From the NCBI GenBank assembly GCA_023376005.1, contig CM042179.1, forward strand, positions 19,246,419-19,310,418: a DNA stretch of 64,000 nt, in the 5' to 3' direction. The stretch comes from Doryteuthis pealeii. Its lineage: Eukaryota > Mollusca > Cephalopoda > Myopsida > Loliginidae. Below, piece by piece: positions 1-11,580 of this stretch. Position 1 is the first letter of the stretch. Each line of letters starts with the position of its first letter. The notes beneath the pieces are model-generated. The model saw nothing but the letters and a program-made list of their open reading frames with translations. It was not told the DNA's origin and did no database searches. A program made the position numbers and the translations under genes.

Positions 1-345
1 AGTTGTCTCTTTTAATGGCAATCTGCTCTATTCTCACTAAACCTCCCAGAATGAGTTAATACACCTGAAAATGGGCTACTTCAAATACTTGTCTCTTTTA
101 ATGGCAATGTGTAAAGCAGAAAAAATAGCATATATTGCAGTGAATCTGCTCTAGTCTCACTACCCCCCTCCCCCACAGAATGAGTTAATACACCTGAGAA
201 TGGGCTACTTCAAATACTTGTCGCTTTTAATGGCAATGTGTAAAGCACAAAAAATAGAATATATTGCAGTGAATCTGCTCTAGTCTCACTAACCCCCCCC
301 TCCCAGAAAGATTTAATACACCTGAAAATAGGCTACTTCAAATCT
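1..345. repeat. Tandem repeat, unit about 131 bp, cut by the window edge
   Basis: The motif ttgtctcttttaatggcaat recurs near 3, 88 and 218, each time followed by related text (tctgctctantctcact, a C-rich run, gagttaatacacctga). The last two units are about 131 bp apart; the first lacks an internal block of about 45 bp. The array continues off the left edge. It contains no credible coding sequence. Confidence 0.8.
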
Positions 346-1428
346 AATGACATATGAAGTTGAAAAAATATAATTTTGGACCATTTTATCTATTTTTAGG
401 ACAATTCATCAGGGTTACAGTCTGACATACTCCTATTTCCAAAGTTTTCCTATCTGGGATCACTGTGGGAGGAGGGGGGGTCACTAGTACCTGCTTTTAT
501 TGAGAGTTGTGGTAACCAATGATTGGCTATGGCAGGTACTTTGTATAAGGTTGGGAGAATTGGCATCCGAATTGCTGAACTGTCAACAAAACCCACACAA
601 ATGACATATGGGTGTTTTCTTTGGGTTGGTACTCCCTCATTATAACCACAAACACTCCATGGATTGATTCATAAAAAATGTTTTTATATTGCAGTTGGAG
701 ACAAGTTGCTGGCATAATTTTATTACATTACTAAAAGGTATCATTTTAGAAAATGATCCTTCATTTGTTTTCAAACTCCCAAAGTTAAATATTTATTTGT
801 ATCTATGCATATATTTCTCTTAAGCTTCAATCACATTCTCAGATTTCTGCACAATAACAATTTAAAATGTAAAATTCCTTCTGCTAAATAACATCCACAC
901 ACACACACACACACACCCACACACAGTGGCAACTCTAACACACTGGCTACTCCAACTATCATTTCAAACCAACAAGAAAACCATAGCTTGGTCAAACAAA
1001 TTTTGGATGACTTTTCTGATAAATTTTATTCATTATTTATTTATTTATTTAAAAAAAAATTTTTTTTAAGGGTAATTTTGTTTCATCCTTTATAAGTCTG
1101 ACTTAATTTGCTATTCTGAAATGATTTAATGTAATGAAATTAACAACCTTTTTGATAATGACTTAAATGTAATAAATCAAATCTATTAAGAATAATCAAA
1201 TTTTTAATTCTCTATTTTCCAAGTTATGAAGTTCTCATAACTTAATATTAATAATAGCTAAAATGATAATTTTACATGAACAAAAATTCATCAGGTTAAC
1301 TAGGACTGAAACATAGAATTAATTTTCTGTTAAATCAGATGTCAGGATTAAAATCATTTGATATTTATTACCCATTTCTACATTATTGGAACATAAATAT
1401 ATATCTGTGCAAAAATAAGTACAACTTC

Positions 1429-1482
<54 letters not shown>

Positions 1483-1834
1483 GTATCCAAAACTTGGTAG
1501 TAAGGGATGATTCTATATGTGATTTCTAGGTCACTCCTGAAAAAACCAGGCCTTGAAAAGTTTTTTTTTTTTCTCATTTGACTTCCTTTTTCTCATGGTG
1601 ACACTTTTAATGTATACATTTTGTAAAAGGACAAAAAAAATTTTTTGAGTAAATTTTTCTGTTATGCAATTCAAATTATTTTGATTTCCCATCTGATGAG
1701 ACAGGATTTTGGGGAGCTTTATTAAATCAACTTAAATTTATAAAGGCCCCAATTTTGGTTGAAATAAATTTATTATGGAATAATGGTGTTGAGTTTTTCC
1801 TTCATTTCAAAGATATATATATATATAAAAAAAA
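346..1834. other. AT-rich stretch with microsatellites, no gene seen
   Basis: Non-coding in all frames apart from short chance ORFs. It holds a (CA)n tract near 896-926 and a (TG)n/(TA)n tract at about 1430-1480. The text tggcatccgaat near 562 superficially resembles the WHPN motif of an E2 enzyme, but the surrounding translation does not continue as an E2. Confidence 0.6.
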
Positions 1835-3530
1835 CACTCAATCCCTCTGGCACCCTGTTGGTGGGGCGTTAAAATGCACCTCTGCAGAGGGGTAAGACTC
1901 CCCCAATGGGGTCACCTGTTTGCCGTGGGTGGCGACCCGTGATGCTTAAGGATGGAACCCAGGTGGATGAGCAGTCCATGACTTGCAATACTCCACTTTG
2001 ACTCTATCTTGGACTAGACGGGCAGTTGGAGAGGCCCCCTCTGATCAATCGGCTGGTCACATCAAGCCCCAACCCTATTGCCCTTATGGCAAGCCCCAAC
2101 CCTTTTTATCATATGGGTGCTAGAAGGCGGTGGCTGCGGGTCTACATGTCCTGGGAATGACATTATACTCTATCTGATGGTGAGGTTCCAGTTCTGGAGG
2201 CTTGCGGAATGTAGAGCACTATAACCCGTCAGTTGCTACTGAGCTAAAGGGCTCACAGAATTTCTGAAATTGGCCGTCAAGATCGGATTTTCTGCATCAA
2301 CCAAGGATTGCAGGGTTCTATATTTGCTGGAAGTCTAGCCGAATGCCCACGCTGTGTTTAGATCTCAAACGACTAGAAATCTGCTATAGGAATCGATTTC
2401 CAAGGTTAATGGCGGCCTAGTGGTCACATAAAAAAAATGACTCTTTTTCTTCAAACTTAACAATTTATATTCAAATAACAAAAGAATACAAACAATTATT
2501 TCTCAAGACTGTGGGAGTGATGGGCCTGTAATTAATAACTTCTGGCCTTCTGCAAAGTATTGTGCAAAACAGTTTGTAAGTTGACTAAGTTTTCAAATGG
2601 TCTTAGCTGAAGTCAGTTTCTCTCGGCTCTCAGTATTTGTGTTAATCTTCTCAGCTAGCCCGATCAGCTCATGTGATTCTCAAGCAATCACAACTTCATC
2701 TGCTCTCAAGCCTGGTTTGGCTTCATCTGATTTTTCGTCAGGAATGTCTCGGTTAAATAATATTTCAATCGGAACATTCAAATTTCCGGCTGACGTGGAA
2801 GTATTAGGAATTTTCTCTGCACCTCCCACTTTAGCAGGGTAACCGCCCTCCTTTAGTTCTAACCAGCCAATCGAATTCACTTCCGCCAAATCAACAGGGG
2901 CTTCAGTTCTTCCGGCTACTGGAGTGTTTTTAAATACATTTGATTTTCTTTTAATTTCGATTTTCAACAAAGAGTTTATCTCTTTTCTTAAGTGGAAAAG
3001 GAAAGCAATAAAAAGATTCTCTTTAATTCCAGTTTTTCATTTTCCGGTCATCTATAAAACAGGGTTTATCTTTTTTGTGCGACTTTTAGTCTGGTTATAT
3101 CAAAGAACTGTCTCGCATATCAGAGGATAACTACCGCTGACTAATCCAAGTGCTATCTCTTCCGGCTACTTGAGTGGATTCACCCCAGGGGTCTTCCTGA
3201 CCTACTTGAGATTCCACCTTATAATCGCACCATCTGTTTTGATTCTATTCTGACCAAAAAGATCGGAAGATTTTAACCCCTTCATCACCATTGCTCCCTG
3301 GTCCACTCTGACCTGGAGTGGTAGTACCTGTTAGGGTCCCATCTATGGGTTAAATAGAAAACATGAGTTTATAAACAAAATTGTATTATCCATTAAAAAT
3401 GAAATTATTTCAAGACTTCGTTAGCATTAAACATTTTTTTTTGCCAATAGAAGTATTCGGCATAAAATAACCCAAGGAGTTGACATGCCGTATAACCCAA
3501 CCAACCAAACCAAATCAATCCCTCTGTACA
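1835..3530 (+). repeat. Composite dispersed repeat, family R2, long copy
   Basis: The outer parts (about 1835-2217 and 3276-3530) match a shorter copy at about 34440-35060. Shared landmarks are a gccgtgggtggnnacccgtg block, a ccctctgatcaatcggctgg block, and an end with aaataacccaa followed by ttgacatgcc. A 1.06 kb core (2218-3275) is absent from the short copy and is present alone at 52107-53150, so the core looks like a separate element inserted into R2. The superfamily is not recognised. No tRNA or reverse-transcriptase domain was seen. Confidence 0.7.
2218..3275 (-). mobile_element. About 1.06 kb unclassified element inside R2, with a minus-strand ORF remnant
   Basis: It starts actataacccgtc and shares that start, and most of its length, with 52107-53150, where it is not flanked by R2. 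On the minus strand, 2680-2970 holds a 96-codon ORF rich in Glu, Lys and Pro. The ORF is interrupted in the other copy and resembles no family I recognise. The element could be a solo LTR or the 3' part of a retroelement. Insertion inside R2 is inferred from the R2 copy that lacks it. Confidence 0.55.
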
Positions 3531-4160
3531 AACAGGAAGGTCAGTTTCTTAAGCAGAGTTTAATAGGTTTGAATTAAGTTTTCCTTCTCCTAAACTGGTT
3601 ACATAATCAAGGTTAAAACTTCCAGTTTGCCTTACTATTTAGTTATATCTGGAGGGACAATAGTTGAATTATATGTCAAATGCAGTCTCGTCCAGGATTT
3701 GAACTCTTATCACAGTGATCATTTGTTATGATATTAACCATTACCGAATGCCATGTATGTATATATATTTGAACGCTGCAAGCCAAGGTTAAACACATAT
3801 TTTTCATTGCTCTAAGAAAGCAGAATTTATTTACTGTTTTTTTAAGGAGATAAGGGAAGTGATCTTTTTTTTTTTTTTTAATCAATTTATCCATTATTTG
3901 AATCATATTCTTTATTAATCTAGCAAATTTTATATTCAAATTAGATACATTTGAATTATGTACAAAATTTTGTTTACTGTTTGTTTATTTATGATTTCCT
4001 CTTTAAACTATTTAATGTGAAATGTAATTTAAGTTTCTTCATGTGATAGGTTAAAATTATGAGGTATTTAATTAACTTAGATCTAGATTTTGGCACAAAG
4101 GCAGAGATTTAAAAAAAATTCTGTTATTATCTATTCATTTATTTATTCAATGGTCATATA

Positions 4161-4203
<43 letters not shown>

Positions 4204-4474
4204 GACAAATATATGTATGTACTTAGCTAGATATTTCTTTTATTCATTTACTAATGTTTTTATTAGTAGCATCTTGAATTTTAATTATTTCTATCGTTTT
4301 TATTCATTAGAGCTGTTTATTCTATCTTTTTAAACAGTTTAAAATAATAGCATGATTTAATAATAATGATGATAGTAATAACAACTTCCGCTTTGTATAT
4401 TGGATCTGTTGACTTTGACACACACTGTAGTGAAATTGAAAGGCACAACCCACAGACTGCTACCTTTGATGAGC
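3531..4474. other. AT-rich DNA with a SINE-like relic and TA microsatellite
   Basis: Apart from the tRNA-like segment listed separately and an imperfect (TA)n tract at 4158-4201, nothing coding is visible. Confidence 0.5.
3675..3775 (-). repeat. tRNA-derived SINE head relic
   Basis: Read on the minus strand, tggcattcggtaatgg resembles a pol III A box. About 45 nt later, gagttcaaatcctgg is a good B box (consensus GGTTCGANTCC). The spacing and order are tRNA-like but no intact cloverleaf forms, so this is a SINE head or tRNA pseudogene rather than a functional tRNA. Confidence 0.45.
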
Positions 4475-4476
4475 CT

Positions 4477-4678
4477 ACATTCCCAGTTGATTTTTTTTAT
4501 TTGAGGTTATTGTTGTTTAATCACATTAGTTATATAGAGCTGTGTAAATGGAGTTCAGAACTGTTTGAATTATGCAAATATGCCCAGTGGTTCAAAAGTT
4601 ATGAGAATTTAAAGCCCCGAAATTGGGGGTACAAATGTGGACATGATTTTGTTTCAAAAATATGTCAAATCATGGACC

Positions 4679-4711
<33 letters not shown>

Positions 4712-6811
4712 CAGTGATTTCTTCACCGTTTCTTTATTTTTGGAGCAATTTTGATACAATTTGGTATTCTTATGTAAAATTGTATGTTCTTTCTGATTAT
4801 GCACTCAAATGTATCTCTATGCTTTAACCCATTATTTAGAGAATAAGAGATACAGATAGCAGTGATTTTGGGTTTTTTTTTTAAGTTTAACACCCAATTA
4901 TTCAACATTTTCATTATAATACTGCATGTATATACATGTATAGTATTAAGTCAAATAAATAACATCACTTTGAAGAAAAATAAAACATTTATTGCAAAAA
5001 CACAGACATAAAATGAGGGTTCAGTTTATTTTATGGTAGGAATTTACAAGGAAAAAGTTAAGGATTACTGTCTTAGCTAAAAAAAAGCAAAGTAATTTTT
5101 GTTAAAGAAATTTCCATAAAATACGATAATTATCAAACTTTTTTACGTGTGAATCTTAAAATTCTCATGCCAAAAATTAATGTTAAATAGATATTGGGTA
5201 AAATCATACTCAAAATCCCATGATATTACAGGGTGAAACAGAAAAAAAAACCCCCAAAAAACAGAACCCAAATTATTTATTTTCCCATTAAACTAACCCT
5301 AACACCCCCTAGTTAAAATTAAGTTTTATTACAAAATTAGTGGGTTCTGTTTTTCCTGGGTCATAGTTTGTTTTGAAATGTATGATTGTACATTGTATGT
5401 TTACGAATTTTGTTTGAAATTACGAGAAATGTAAAATTTCTCGTAATTTCAAGTTTTTTTTTCTCCAAAATTGAAACGAACGTAAAAAATAATTCAATTG
5501 TTAAAAACACATAAAAGTTAAATATTTAGAAAGATTCTTATTTTATTTTTAAAGGTATAAATATTAAAAAAATTGGCAATAGAAATAAGCGAATTGTGTG
5601 CATAACATAAACAATGCCTCACTGTTTAACGTAAACGTTACGCGCTTATAGCCTGTCGGACAAATACATTTGAGATTTTTTTTCAAAATACAAATTTTTA
5701 AATAAAAAGCCGAAGAACTTAACATTCTTCAAATTTTACAAATTTTATATCAAAATAATTCTGAAACTTTGTAATATCATGGACAGAGTGCGTCTTTTTT
5801 GTTTATCATGCTCATTTTGAACAAATAGTCTTGGAGTTTGCACTATTGTAATTTTACTTCCACGGGTCCTAGAAACAAAAAAAAAAAGCTCCCTTTTGTA
5901 CATCCAGGTGTCTTCTAATTGAATGCAAAATTTCAAGAATATTGATAAAGATTAGCCACTTAGATTTTCCAAAGAAATGTAGAGTGTAAAATGTATTCTC
6001 GGAAAAAAATTCCTATCACGCATTTTCGTTTTTTTTTAAGCAAAATACGTTTTTAACTCGCTGTAAAAAAATATTCAATTAATAAAAATACATACAAATT
6101 ACATATTTAGAGAGATTGTTTTTTCTTTTCAACCATATGAATATTTTTAAGATTGAACAATAAATATACGAGAAATTATGATTTTAAATCAGTAATGTCC
6201 AATTTATGACGTCAGTTGACAGGGTATTTTTACATTCGAAAGTAACGTAAATTCGAGTTTTTTCTTCAAAATCAAAACTTTCGTATCAAATCCCGAAGCA
6301 CTTGGCAGTCTTTAAATTTCACAAATTTTATAGGAAAATAATTTTGAAAGTCTCTAAAATTACAGACCATGTGCGTCTTTCTTGCGTCTTTCATATTTTT
6401 TAAACAAATAACCTTTAAATTTGCCCTCCCATATTTTCGTTTCCACAGATCCTAGAAACAAAAAAACAAACCCGTTTGTATTTCCAGATGTCTTCTATTT
6501 GAGTGCAAAATTTCAAGAATATTGATAAAGATTACCTACTTTGATTTTGAAAAACAAAACAGCGTGTAAAATTTATCCTTAAAAAAAAAAGGTCATATTT
6601 TTGTTTTCAGCTGTTCGACCGAAAATACGGTTTTAACTCGCTGTAAAAAATAATTCAATTGATGAAAACCGATAAAAGTTACATATTTGGGAAGATTACT
6701 CTATTCTCTTTCCAACCATATAAATATTTTTAAGATTGGTTAAGAAATACTCGAGAAATTGCAAATTGAAATGATAAAGGTCGCAAATTTGAAAATGTCA
6801 GCGTTTTTCAG
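4477..6811 (+). mobile_element. 2.3 kb non-coding repeat, family N1, full copy 1
   Basis: It begins acattcccagttgatttttt and ends gcgtttttcag, with the dinucleotide CT on both sides (4475-4476 and 6812-6813). The first about 500 bp match copies at 30549 and 31213 and, inverted, those ending at 19279, 26372 and 36149. The second part holds about three tandem monomers of about 570 bp. Each carries a block like gtttttaactcgctgtaaaa, followed by cataaaagttacatattt, at about 5480, 6050 and 6620. It has no coding capacity. A Helentron-derived non-autonomous element with a tandem core is one possible class, but I could not confirm Helitron ends. Confidence 0.7.
5417..5451. repeat. Short perfect hairpin inside N1
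   Basis: The 14-nt arms gaaattacgagaaa and tttctcgtaatttc flank a 7-nt loop (tgtaaaa). The inverted N1 copy near 13377 retains one arm only. Confidence 0.7.
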
Positions 6812-7159
6812 CTAAATGCTTGTAATGCTACTACTATGGTTCGTCGTTCAAAGAGACAACGAATGGCATATTGCATGTGTAGGCAGGACAGTGGATGCTT
6901 ACGTAAATTTAGCAATCATCCCTGGCTGGATAAAATACCGGTGGTGAGACTGTCGAACAAGAGAAAAGAAATGTGACGAGCGAAATGGCCTACCTTAAAG
7001 TTTGAAACGAGCGCGAACGTGTTTTGCGTGCAGAGTGCTGGAAGTAAAAAGAATAATAGAAGCGTAAGCGTCCATGGGGGTGCAATTTATAAGTCATGAA
7101 TCTCGTTACTGGCGAGACGAGATTTGTAACATATGTAAATTTCGGCCAGCCAGACCTGG

Positions 7160-7168
7160 TATAAAAGG
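7160..7168 (+). promoter_or_regulatory. TATA box of element 1
   Basis: tataaaagg lies about 150 bp upstream of the gag ATG in a GC-richer leader, as expected for a retroelement 5' LTR or leader promoter. No experimental start is implied. Confidence 0.5.
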
Positions 7169-7315
7169 AGTAATCTCTGCGGACTGGGGGGTGGGGACAG
7201 TTGGACAGAGCGGTCGAGTGTATTGTCGCGGAGACTGAAAAAAACAGGACCAATTGCTACTTTGTCAGAAACCGTTTCCTCCACATTTACAAGCTATTTC
7301 AGCTCTATTAGAACC

Positions 7316-7930
7316 ATGGCATCCAGACAATTTGACATTAGACTCATTCCCGAATTCAGCGGAGCAGTAACAGATGTGTCAGTACTTGAATGGTTGGAAG
7401 ATCTGGAGCTGACCTGTGAACTATGCAAAATAGACAAGGTAGAGTGTCTCGTGCCACTGCGATTGAAAGGGGTGGTGCGAGAGACATATCGACAGTTGTC
7501 GAAACAGCAACGTGGTAACGTTGAAGACCTTAAACGTACCCTTGTAACAGCTTACGGAACAGATTCATTCATGGCCTTCGATCAATTTACCTTGCGCCGC
7601 CTGTGTACAGGGTAGACTGTGGACAAGTTCTTAACAGATTTGCAGCGTCTGGCTTCACTTGTGGAGGAGATGCCACCAGAATGTTGGATAAAGAGCACTT
7701 TTGCAAATGGACTACCGACTCATGTCAGGGGACTTGTCTCATTGTCAACTAGGGTGAAATCCCTAACTCTAAGAGAAATACTTACAAGAACTCGGGCCAT
7801 ATTAGTGGACATTAAAGACTGAAGAACATCTAGCTGCCCCACCTGCACCGAGCAGTTTAACTGCTTCAAATGCGGGGACACAAATCACCTGGCCAGAGAT
7901 TGCCCGCATCGCAATGGTGGTAGAAACTGG
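7316..7930 (+). pseudogene. gag: gag of element 1, with two in-frame stops
   Basis: The best start is ATG 7316 in a good Kozak context (gaaccatgg). The frame runs to a TAG at 7613-7615, continues in the same frame to a TGA at 7820-7822, and then into a CX2CX4HX4C zinc knuckle (CFKCGDTNHLARDC) near 7862-7903. A second knuckle (CYHCNKPGHIAQNC) near 7949-7990 is in another frame. Gag would form the particle, with the knuckles binding RNA. The region before the knuckles has the helical capsid look of this clade. It is clearly inactive. Confidence 0.8.
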
Positions 7931-7934
7931 CGTG

Positions 7935-8680
7935 AAACCGATTGGACGCTGCTATCACTGCAACAAACCAGGGCATATCGCACAAAATTGTTTGGGAAAC
8001 AGAGTAGGAATAAGTGCCGGCCTCTTACCCCGCTACCACATATCCAACATGGCACTACCAATGCTCAGTGTACTTGTTAATGGAAGTCAATGAAAGGCAC
8101 TAGTGGATACTGGATGCTCTCATACACTGGTGAGTCTGAAAGTATGTAGCAACTGTCTGTCAACACGACCAGAAGTCCTAACAGCAGTGCAAAGGAATTG
8201 GTAACATCATGTTGGTTGTAGCACGCTTACAGTGCGTAAGGTTAGAAGTGTTGGTTGTAACAGCAGGTAACAACACATTACAGTGCAAAGTAATTGGTAC
8301 CATCATGGATGTAGCACGCTTACAGTCCGTAAGGTTAGAATTGTAACAGCAGTAACAACACTTACAGTGCAAAGGAATCATGTTGGATGTAGCACGCTTA
8401 CAATCCGTAAGGTTAGAAGTGTTGGTTGTAACTGGACGCGTTTTGGGATTTTACATTTTGCTAGGTTTTGATGCCATTAAAAAGCTTGGTGGAGTACAGA
8501 TATCAGCACTAGGTGAAGCATGCTTTCCCCAAACCCAGGAAATACAGTGTGACAAAAGTGACTTTAACATTTCCTTTGATCATCAGAATAGTTTGGACAG
8601 CAGCATGGAAGTGGGTTGCTCAATAACAATATTTCTGAATACCGATTGCCCTGTTGATGTACGCTAGGAATACAATGCTG
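7935..8680 (+). pseudogene. pro: Protease region of element 1, disrupted by a tandem triplication
   Basis: A retropepsin active site (ALVDTGCSHTLVS) is readable at about 8095-8133, just after a stop at 8091-8093. Between it and the C-terminal half (GFDAIKKLGGV, about 8464-8497) lie three head-to-tail copies of an 70-95 bp unit at 8186-8435, listed separately. Retropepsins are compact, so this expansion would not fold as a protease. The family is normally a homodimeric aspartic protease that cleaves Gag-Pol. Confidence 0.75.
8186..8435 (+). repeat. Local tandem triplication inside the protease
   Basis: Three units begin cagtgcaaag at 8186, 8281 and 8365, and each includes gtagcacgcttacan(t)ccgtaaggttagaa. 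Their lengths are about 95, 84 and 71 bp, with small indels. Homologous elements have a single copy of this segment at this place in the protease. Confidence 0.75.
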
Positions 8681-9330
8681 AATTAAGCGAATGGCTGAAC
8701 AACGGTTGGTTAGTACCGTACCCTGAAAGAGAACCCTGTCCACCAAAAGGACTCATTCCCCTTATGGCAGTAGTGCAAGCCAACAAAAATAAGGTGTCCC
8801 ATACTCGATTACAGGGAGCTAAATAATCATGTGGATGTTTTCACCGCCAATGCTGATGTATGCGCCCAGAAGTTGCGTGGGTGGAGGCAGCAAGGGGCAG
8901 AAGTGTCACTGATTGATTTGAGAAGGGCCTATCTGCAAGTTAGGGTTCGTAGGTCATTATGCCCGTTTCAGACTGATCTGGAAGGGACAGCGATATTGTC
9001 TCACACGTCTGGGATTCGGCTTGAACGTGGCCCCCATAATCATGCGGTCAATTATGACTGCTACATTGTCCCAAGATTCAACAATTAATCAAGCAACATC
9101 AGCATATGTCGATGACATATGTTAATGAAAAAGTGGCGTTGGTAGAAAAAGTGAAGAAACACTTGGAAAATTGTGGGCTAACTTGCAAGTCTCCCGAACA
9201 GCTTCGAGATGGAGCGCGAGTCCTTGGCCTACATGTTCAAGAGCGTAGGGGTATGTTAGAATAGAAGTGAGACAGTGAAGTTCCTGATGTTGCTCTTACC
9301 CGACGACACGTATTTTCAGTTTGTGGGAAA
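8680..9330 (+). pseudogene. pol: Reverse transcriptase relic of element 1
   Basis: Pieces in different frames match the Ty3 RT order. A segment ending WLVPYPE and GLIPLMAVVQANK opens it near 8690-8790. A DLRRAYLQV motif lies near 8918-8943. The catalytic YVDD box (SAYVDDIC) at about 9101-9118 is followed directly by TAA. A thumb/connection piece (CGKLTSHYSVCGWL) lies at about 9322-9365. At least four frame changes make it inactive. The catalytic aspartates are still legible. Confidence 0.75.
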
Positions 9331-9451
9331 TTGACAAGCCATTACTCAGTCTGTGGGTGGTTGTGAGTAGCGGCGTCGTTTATAATTAAACACCGAGCAA
9401 CTGCAGTGACGTCAGGGTGGGATGACTCTAGTCATGATGCCCCATTAAGAC

Positions 9452-10000
9452 ATGATAACTGATGTCATAAGTAGATTACACCAGAATGACCCGGTACGTG
9501 GAACTTGGTGTGTGGACGGGCCCACCTATGCTGTATGGGTAGACGCGAGCTCACTGGCTATTGGTGTCGTAGTGAAAGTAAATGGGGCGATAGTTGAGGA
9601 CACGAGTTGGATGCGCTCAGAACAGGAGTCAACACATAAATTTGGCTGAATTAGATGCGGTTGTGCAAGGCATCAACCTAGCTCTCCAGTGGAATGCGAG
9701 GGTGCTATATCTTTTTACAGACTCGGCGTGTGTACATCGTTGGCTTTCTGACGCTTTAACTGGTAAAGCGCGAATTACTACAAAAGCCGCCAGTGAGATA
9801 CTAATTCGACGGCGGCTGGATACGTTTCTGAGTCTTGTGTGGGAATACAGGTTAACGGTGGACGTATCACTAGTTAAATCTGATGCTAACAAAGCCGACC
9901 AGTTGACGAGAGTGCCCCAGAAATGGCTGCATAGTATACTGAAGAATGTGGAACCTGTGAACCAAACCTTTGCAGTGAGTACAGAACAGTTGGTTGCCAT
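9452..10000 (+). pseudogene. pol: RNase H relic of element 1
   Basis: The first part, from about 9452, carries YAVWVDASSLA, the first catalytic Asp region. A frameshift near 9640 moves the rest into another frame. There ELDAVVQGINLAL and LYLFTDSACVHRWL supply the Glu and second Asp positions of RNase H. The ORF then runs through the linker toward integrase without a stop until 10233-10235. Confidence 0.75.
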
Positions 10001-10895
10001 TCACGCCCAAAGTGTTCATCCGGGCATTAAGCGTGCGCTGTACTTCGCACGGCAGACTAACCCTGCTGTCACCAAAGCGGACGTACGAAGGGTAGTGAAA
10101 GAATATAAGATGTGTCGGTTGATTGACCCACTGCCGGTGCGCTGGGCTAAGGGGCATCTGAGTGTCAAGAACAATTGGGACAGTGGGAATGGATATCACA
10201 CATTACAAAGGTATCCATTACCTTACTTTAATTGACTGCGGGTTATCACTAGGCAATTTGGCGACCGATATATCGGCAGGACTCTACTAATGTCATTCAC
10301 GAATTGGGAGCTGTTTTTCGTGAAGGAGGTCCCCCCTTGGATATTCTCACAGATAATGATATGGCATTCGCCAGCCACCGTTTTCAGCAATTTATACAGT
10401 TTTGGAGCGTCCGTCTCCACTATCAGTGCACATACATGTCCTCTGGGAATGGCATAGTGGAACGAAGCCACTGCAGCATAAAGACCATTGCAGCACGGAA
10501 ACAGTGCACAGCCCTCGACGCTGTATATTGGTATAATGTGACCTCTAAGGATGGTGTTTCCCTGCCGGATACATGGCATTAATCCCATACCCCCACCTGT
10601 ACAACCCCAGCATAGTCGATTCAATATTGGAGATAAGGTGTGGATTAAGACACGGGGTGGGAGATGCATGAGTGCATACAGGCAGGAAAGAGTGACCGAT
10701 ATACGCAATGCACAGTCAGTGTGGGTCGACAGGATGCTGCGCCATGTGAAGGATCTGTGTCCCGTTATGGGTTCGAGTTTGTCAGACATAGGGAATGACA
10801 ACAAAGAGTCTTCTACACAGAGTACAAGACTGGTACAGATGCACCAGATGATATCTCTACAGACGAGTCGTCCGAAGGGGAAGATGTACTACTAA
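10000..10895 (+). pseudogene. pol: Integrase relic of element 1
   Basis: The zinc-binding start is readable at about 10005-10130 (HAQSVHPGIKRALYFAR, ending near KEYKMCRLID). The catalytic core follows in another frame, with LTDNDMAFAS (second Asp, about 10345) and SGNGIVERSH (catalytic Glu, about 10443). The C-terminal small-barrel part (RFNIGDKVWIKTRGGRCM, about 10619-10672) overlaps in a third frame and ends at 10893-10895. The first Asp region is damaged by frameshifts. Confidence 0.75.
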
Positions 10896-10909
10896 ATATT
10901 TCCAAAATA

Positions 10910-10930
10910 CACCACCACCACCACCACCAA
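10910..10930 (+). repeat. (CCA)n microsatellite
   Basis: Seven CCA-type triplets just downstream of the integrase relic. Confidence 0.85.
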
Positions 10931-11280
10931 CTCCATAACCCCCAGCAGACTACAAGGTAAATAGAGTACAAACTTCTAAATTACCAACTGACCAATCAGC
11001 GACATGTACACCCACACACAAAGATGACAACTACACTACCACAAGCAGTAGCCACACCCACTAGAAGGAACAGCCAGAAGCCAGCAACACTACTTTCTTT
11101 ACACAGTCTGAAGAAGGGAGCATAAAAATCCAGAAAATTTACTACTAAACGAAACTCTACTCAAAAACAACTGAGTTTCTGATATTTCCTTCTTTAATGC
11201 TTCATACACATGCCCAAACCTGATATATGTACCTATGGATACATATACCAAATAATCACAAATATATATAGTAGAGATTT

Positions 11281-11580
11281 GTATAGGCTGTGTTGCAAGT
11301 TGAATCTGCTTCTGAGAATCTAGATTTGGTATGTGGTTTGCAGGTTGGGCTATGTGGCATGGTCAAGTCTATTTCCAGGATTTTGATTGGCTGGTAGTTA
11401 GTTCAGCAATGCTGTTATTGTGGATAAGAAAGGTGCTTGTATGAATATTACCTCTATTGGTCTGTGTTGCACTGTTCTTCTGTCTATGATATGTTGGCAT
11501 CCAAACAGTAGCTATGTCTGAGGTATCAGTCATTGCAGTTTGATCCTGTAGTGCTGATTCAAATGCATCAGCATAACCAG
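11281..11580 (-). pseudogene. gag: 3' portion of a split minus-strand gag (SAM-gag family)
   Basis: The reverse complement of about 11281-11580 aligns with gag of the full-length element at about 14795-15000: gatgcatttgaatcagcact, then a segment encoding QTAMTDTSDIATVWMPTY. It stops at 11580, exactly where the N1 repeat begins. The missing neighbouring gag sequence resumes at 19280 on the other side of that repeat. Confidence 0.75.

Larger units (their letters stand above)
6814..11280 (+). mobile_element. Degenerate Ty3/gypsy-type element 1 (gag-PR-RT-RH-IN)
   Basis: The domain order gag, CCHC knuckles, protease, reverse transcriptase, RNase H and integrase can be followed on the plus strand. 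Many stops and frameshifts break it. It lies between an upright and an inverted N1 copy. I found no matching pair of LTRs, so the ends are approximate and either LTR may be lost. It belongs to the same broad gag/pol type as the right-edge element at 60.5-64 kb: similar gag start, PR, RT and RNase H. Base composition is far less AT-rich than the flanks. Confidence 0.85.

Noticed and set aside
550..640. WHPN-like codons (tggcatccgaat) as UBE2K exon 3
   Set aside because: The frame stops at once and neighbouring residues do not match the E2 core; no splice sites at expected places.
3675..3775. Functional tRNA gene
   Set aside because: A and B box-like words are present but no cloverleaf or acceptor stem forms; kept as a SINE relic.
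4366..4683. 105-codon plus-strand ORF
   Set aside because: It lies mostly in the N1 repeat end and is broken in other N1 copies. No protein similarity recognised.
9629..10804. Large minus-strand ORFs across element 1
   Set aside because: Shadows of the plus-strand RNase H and integrase frames.
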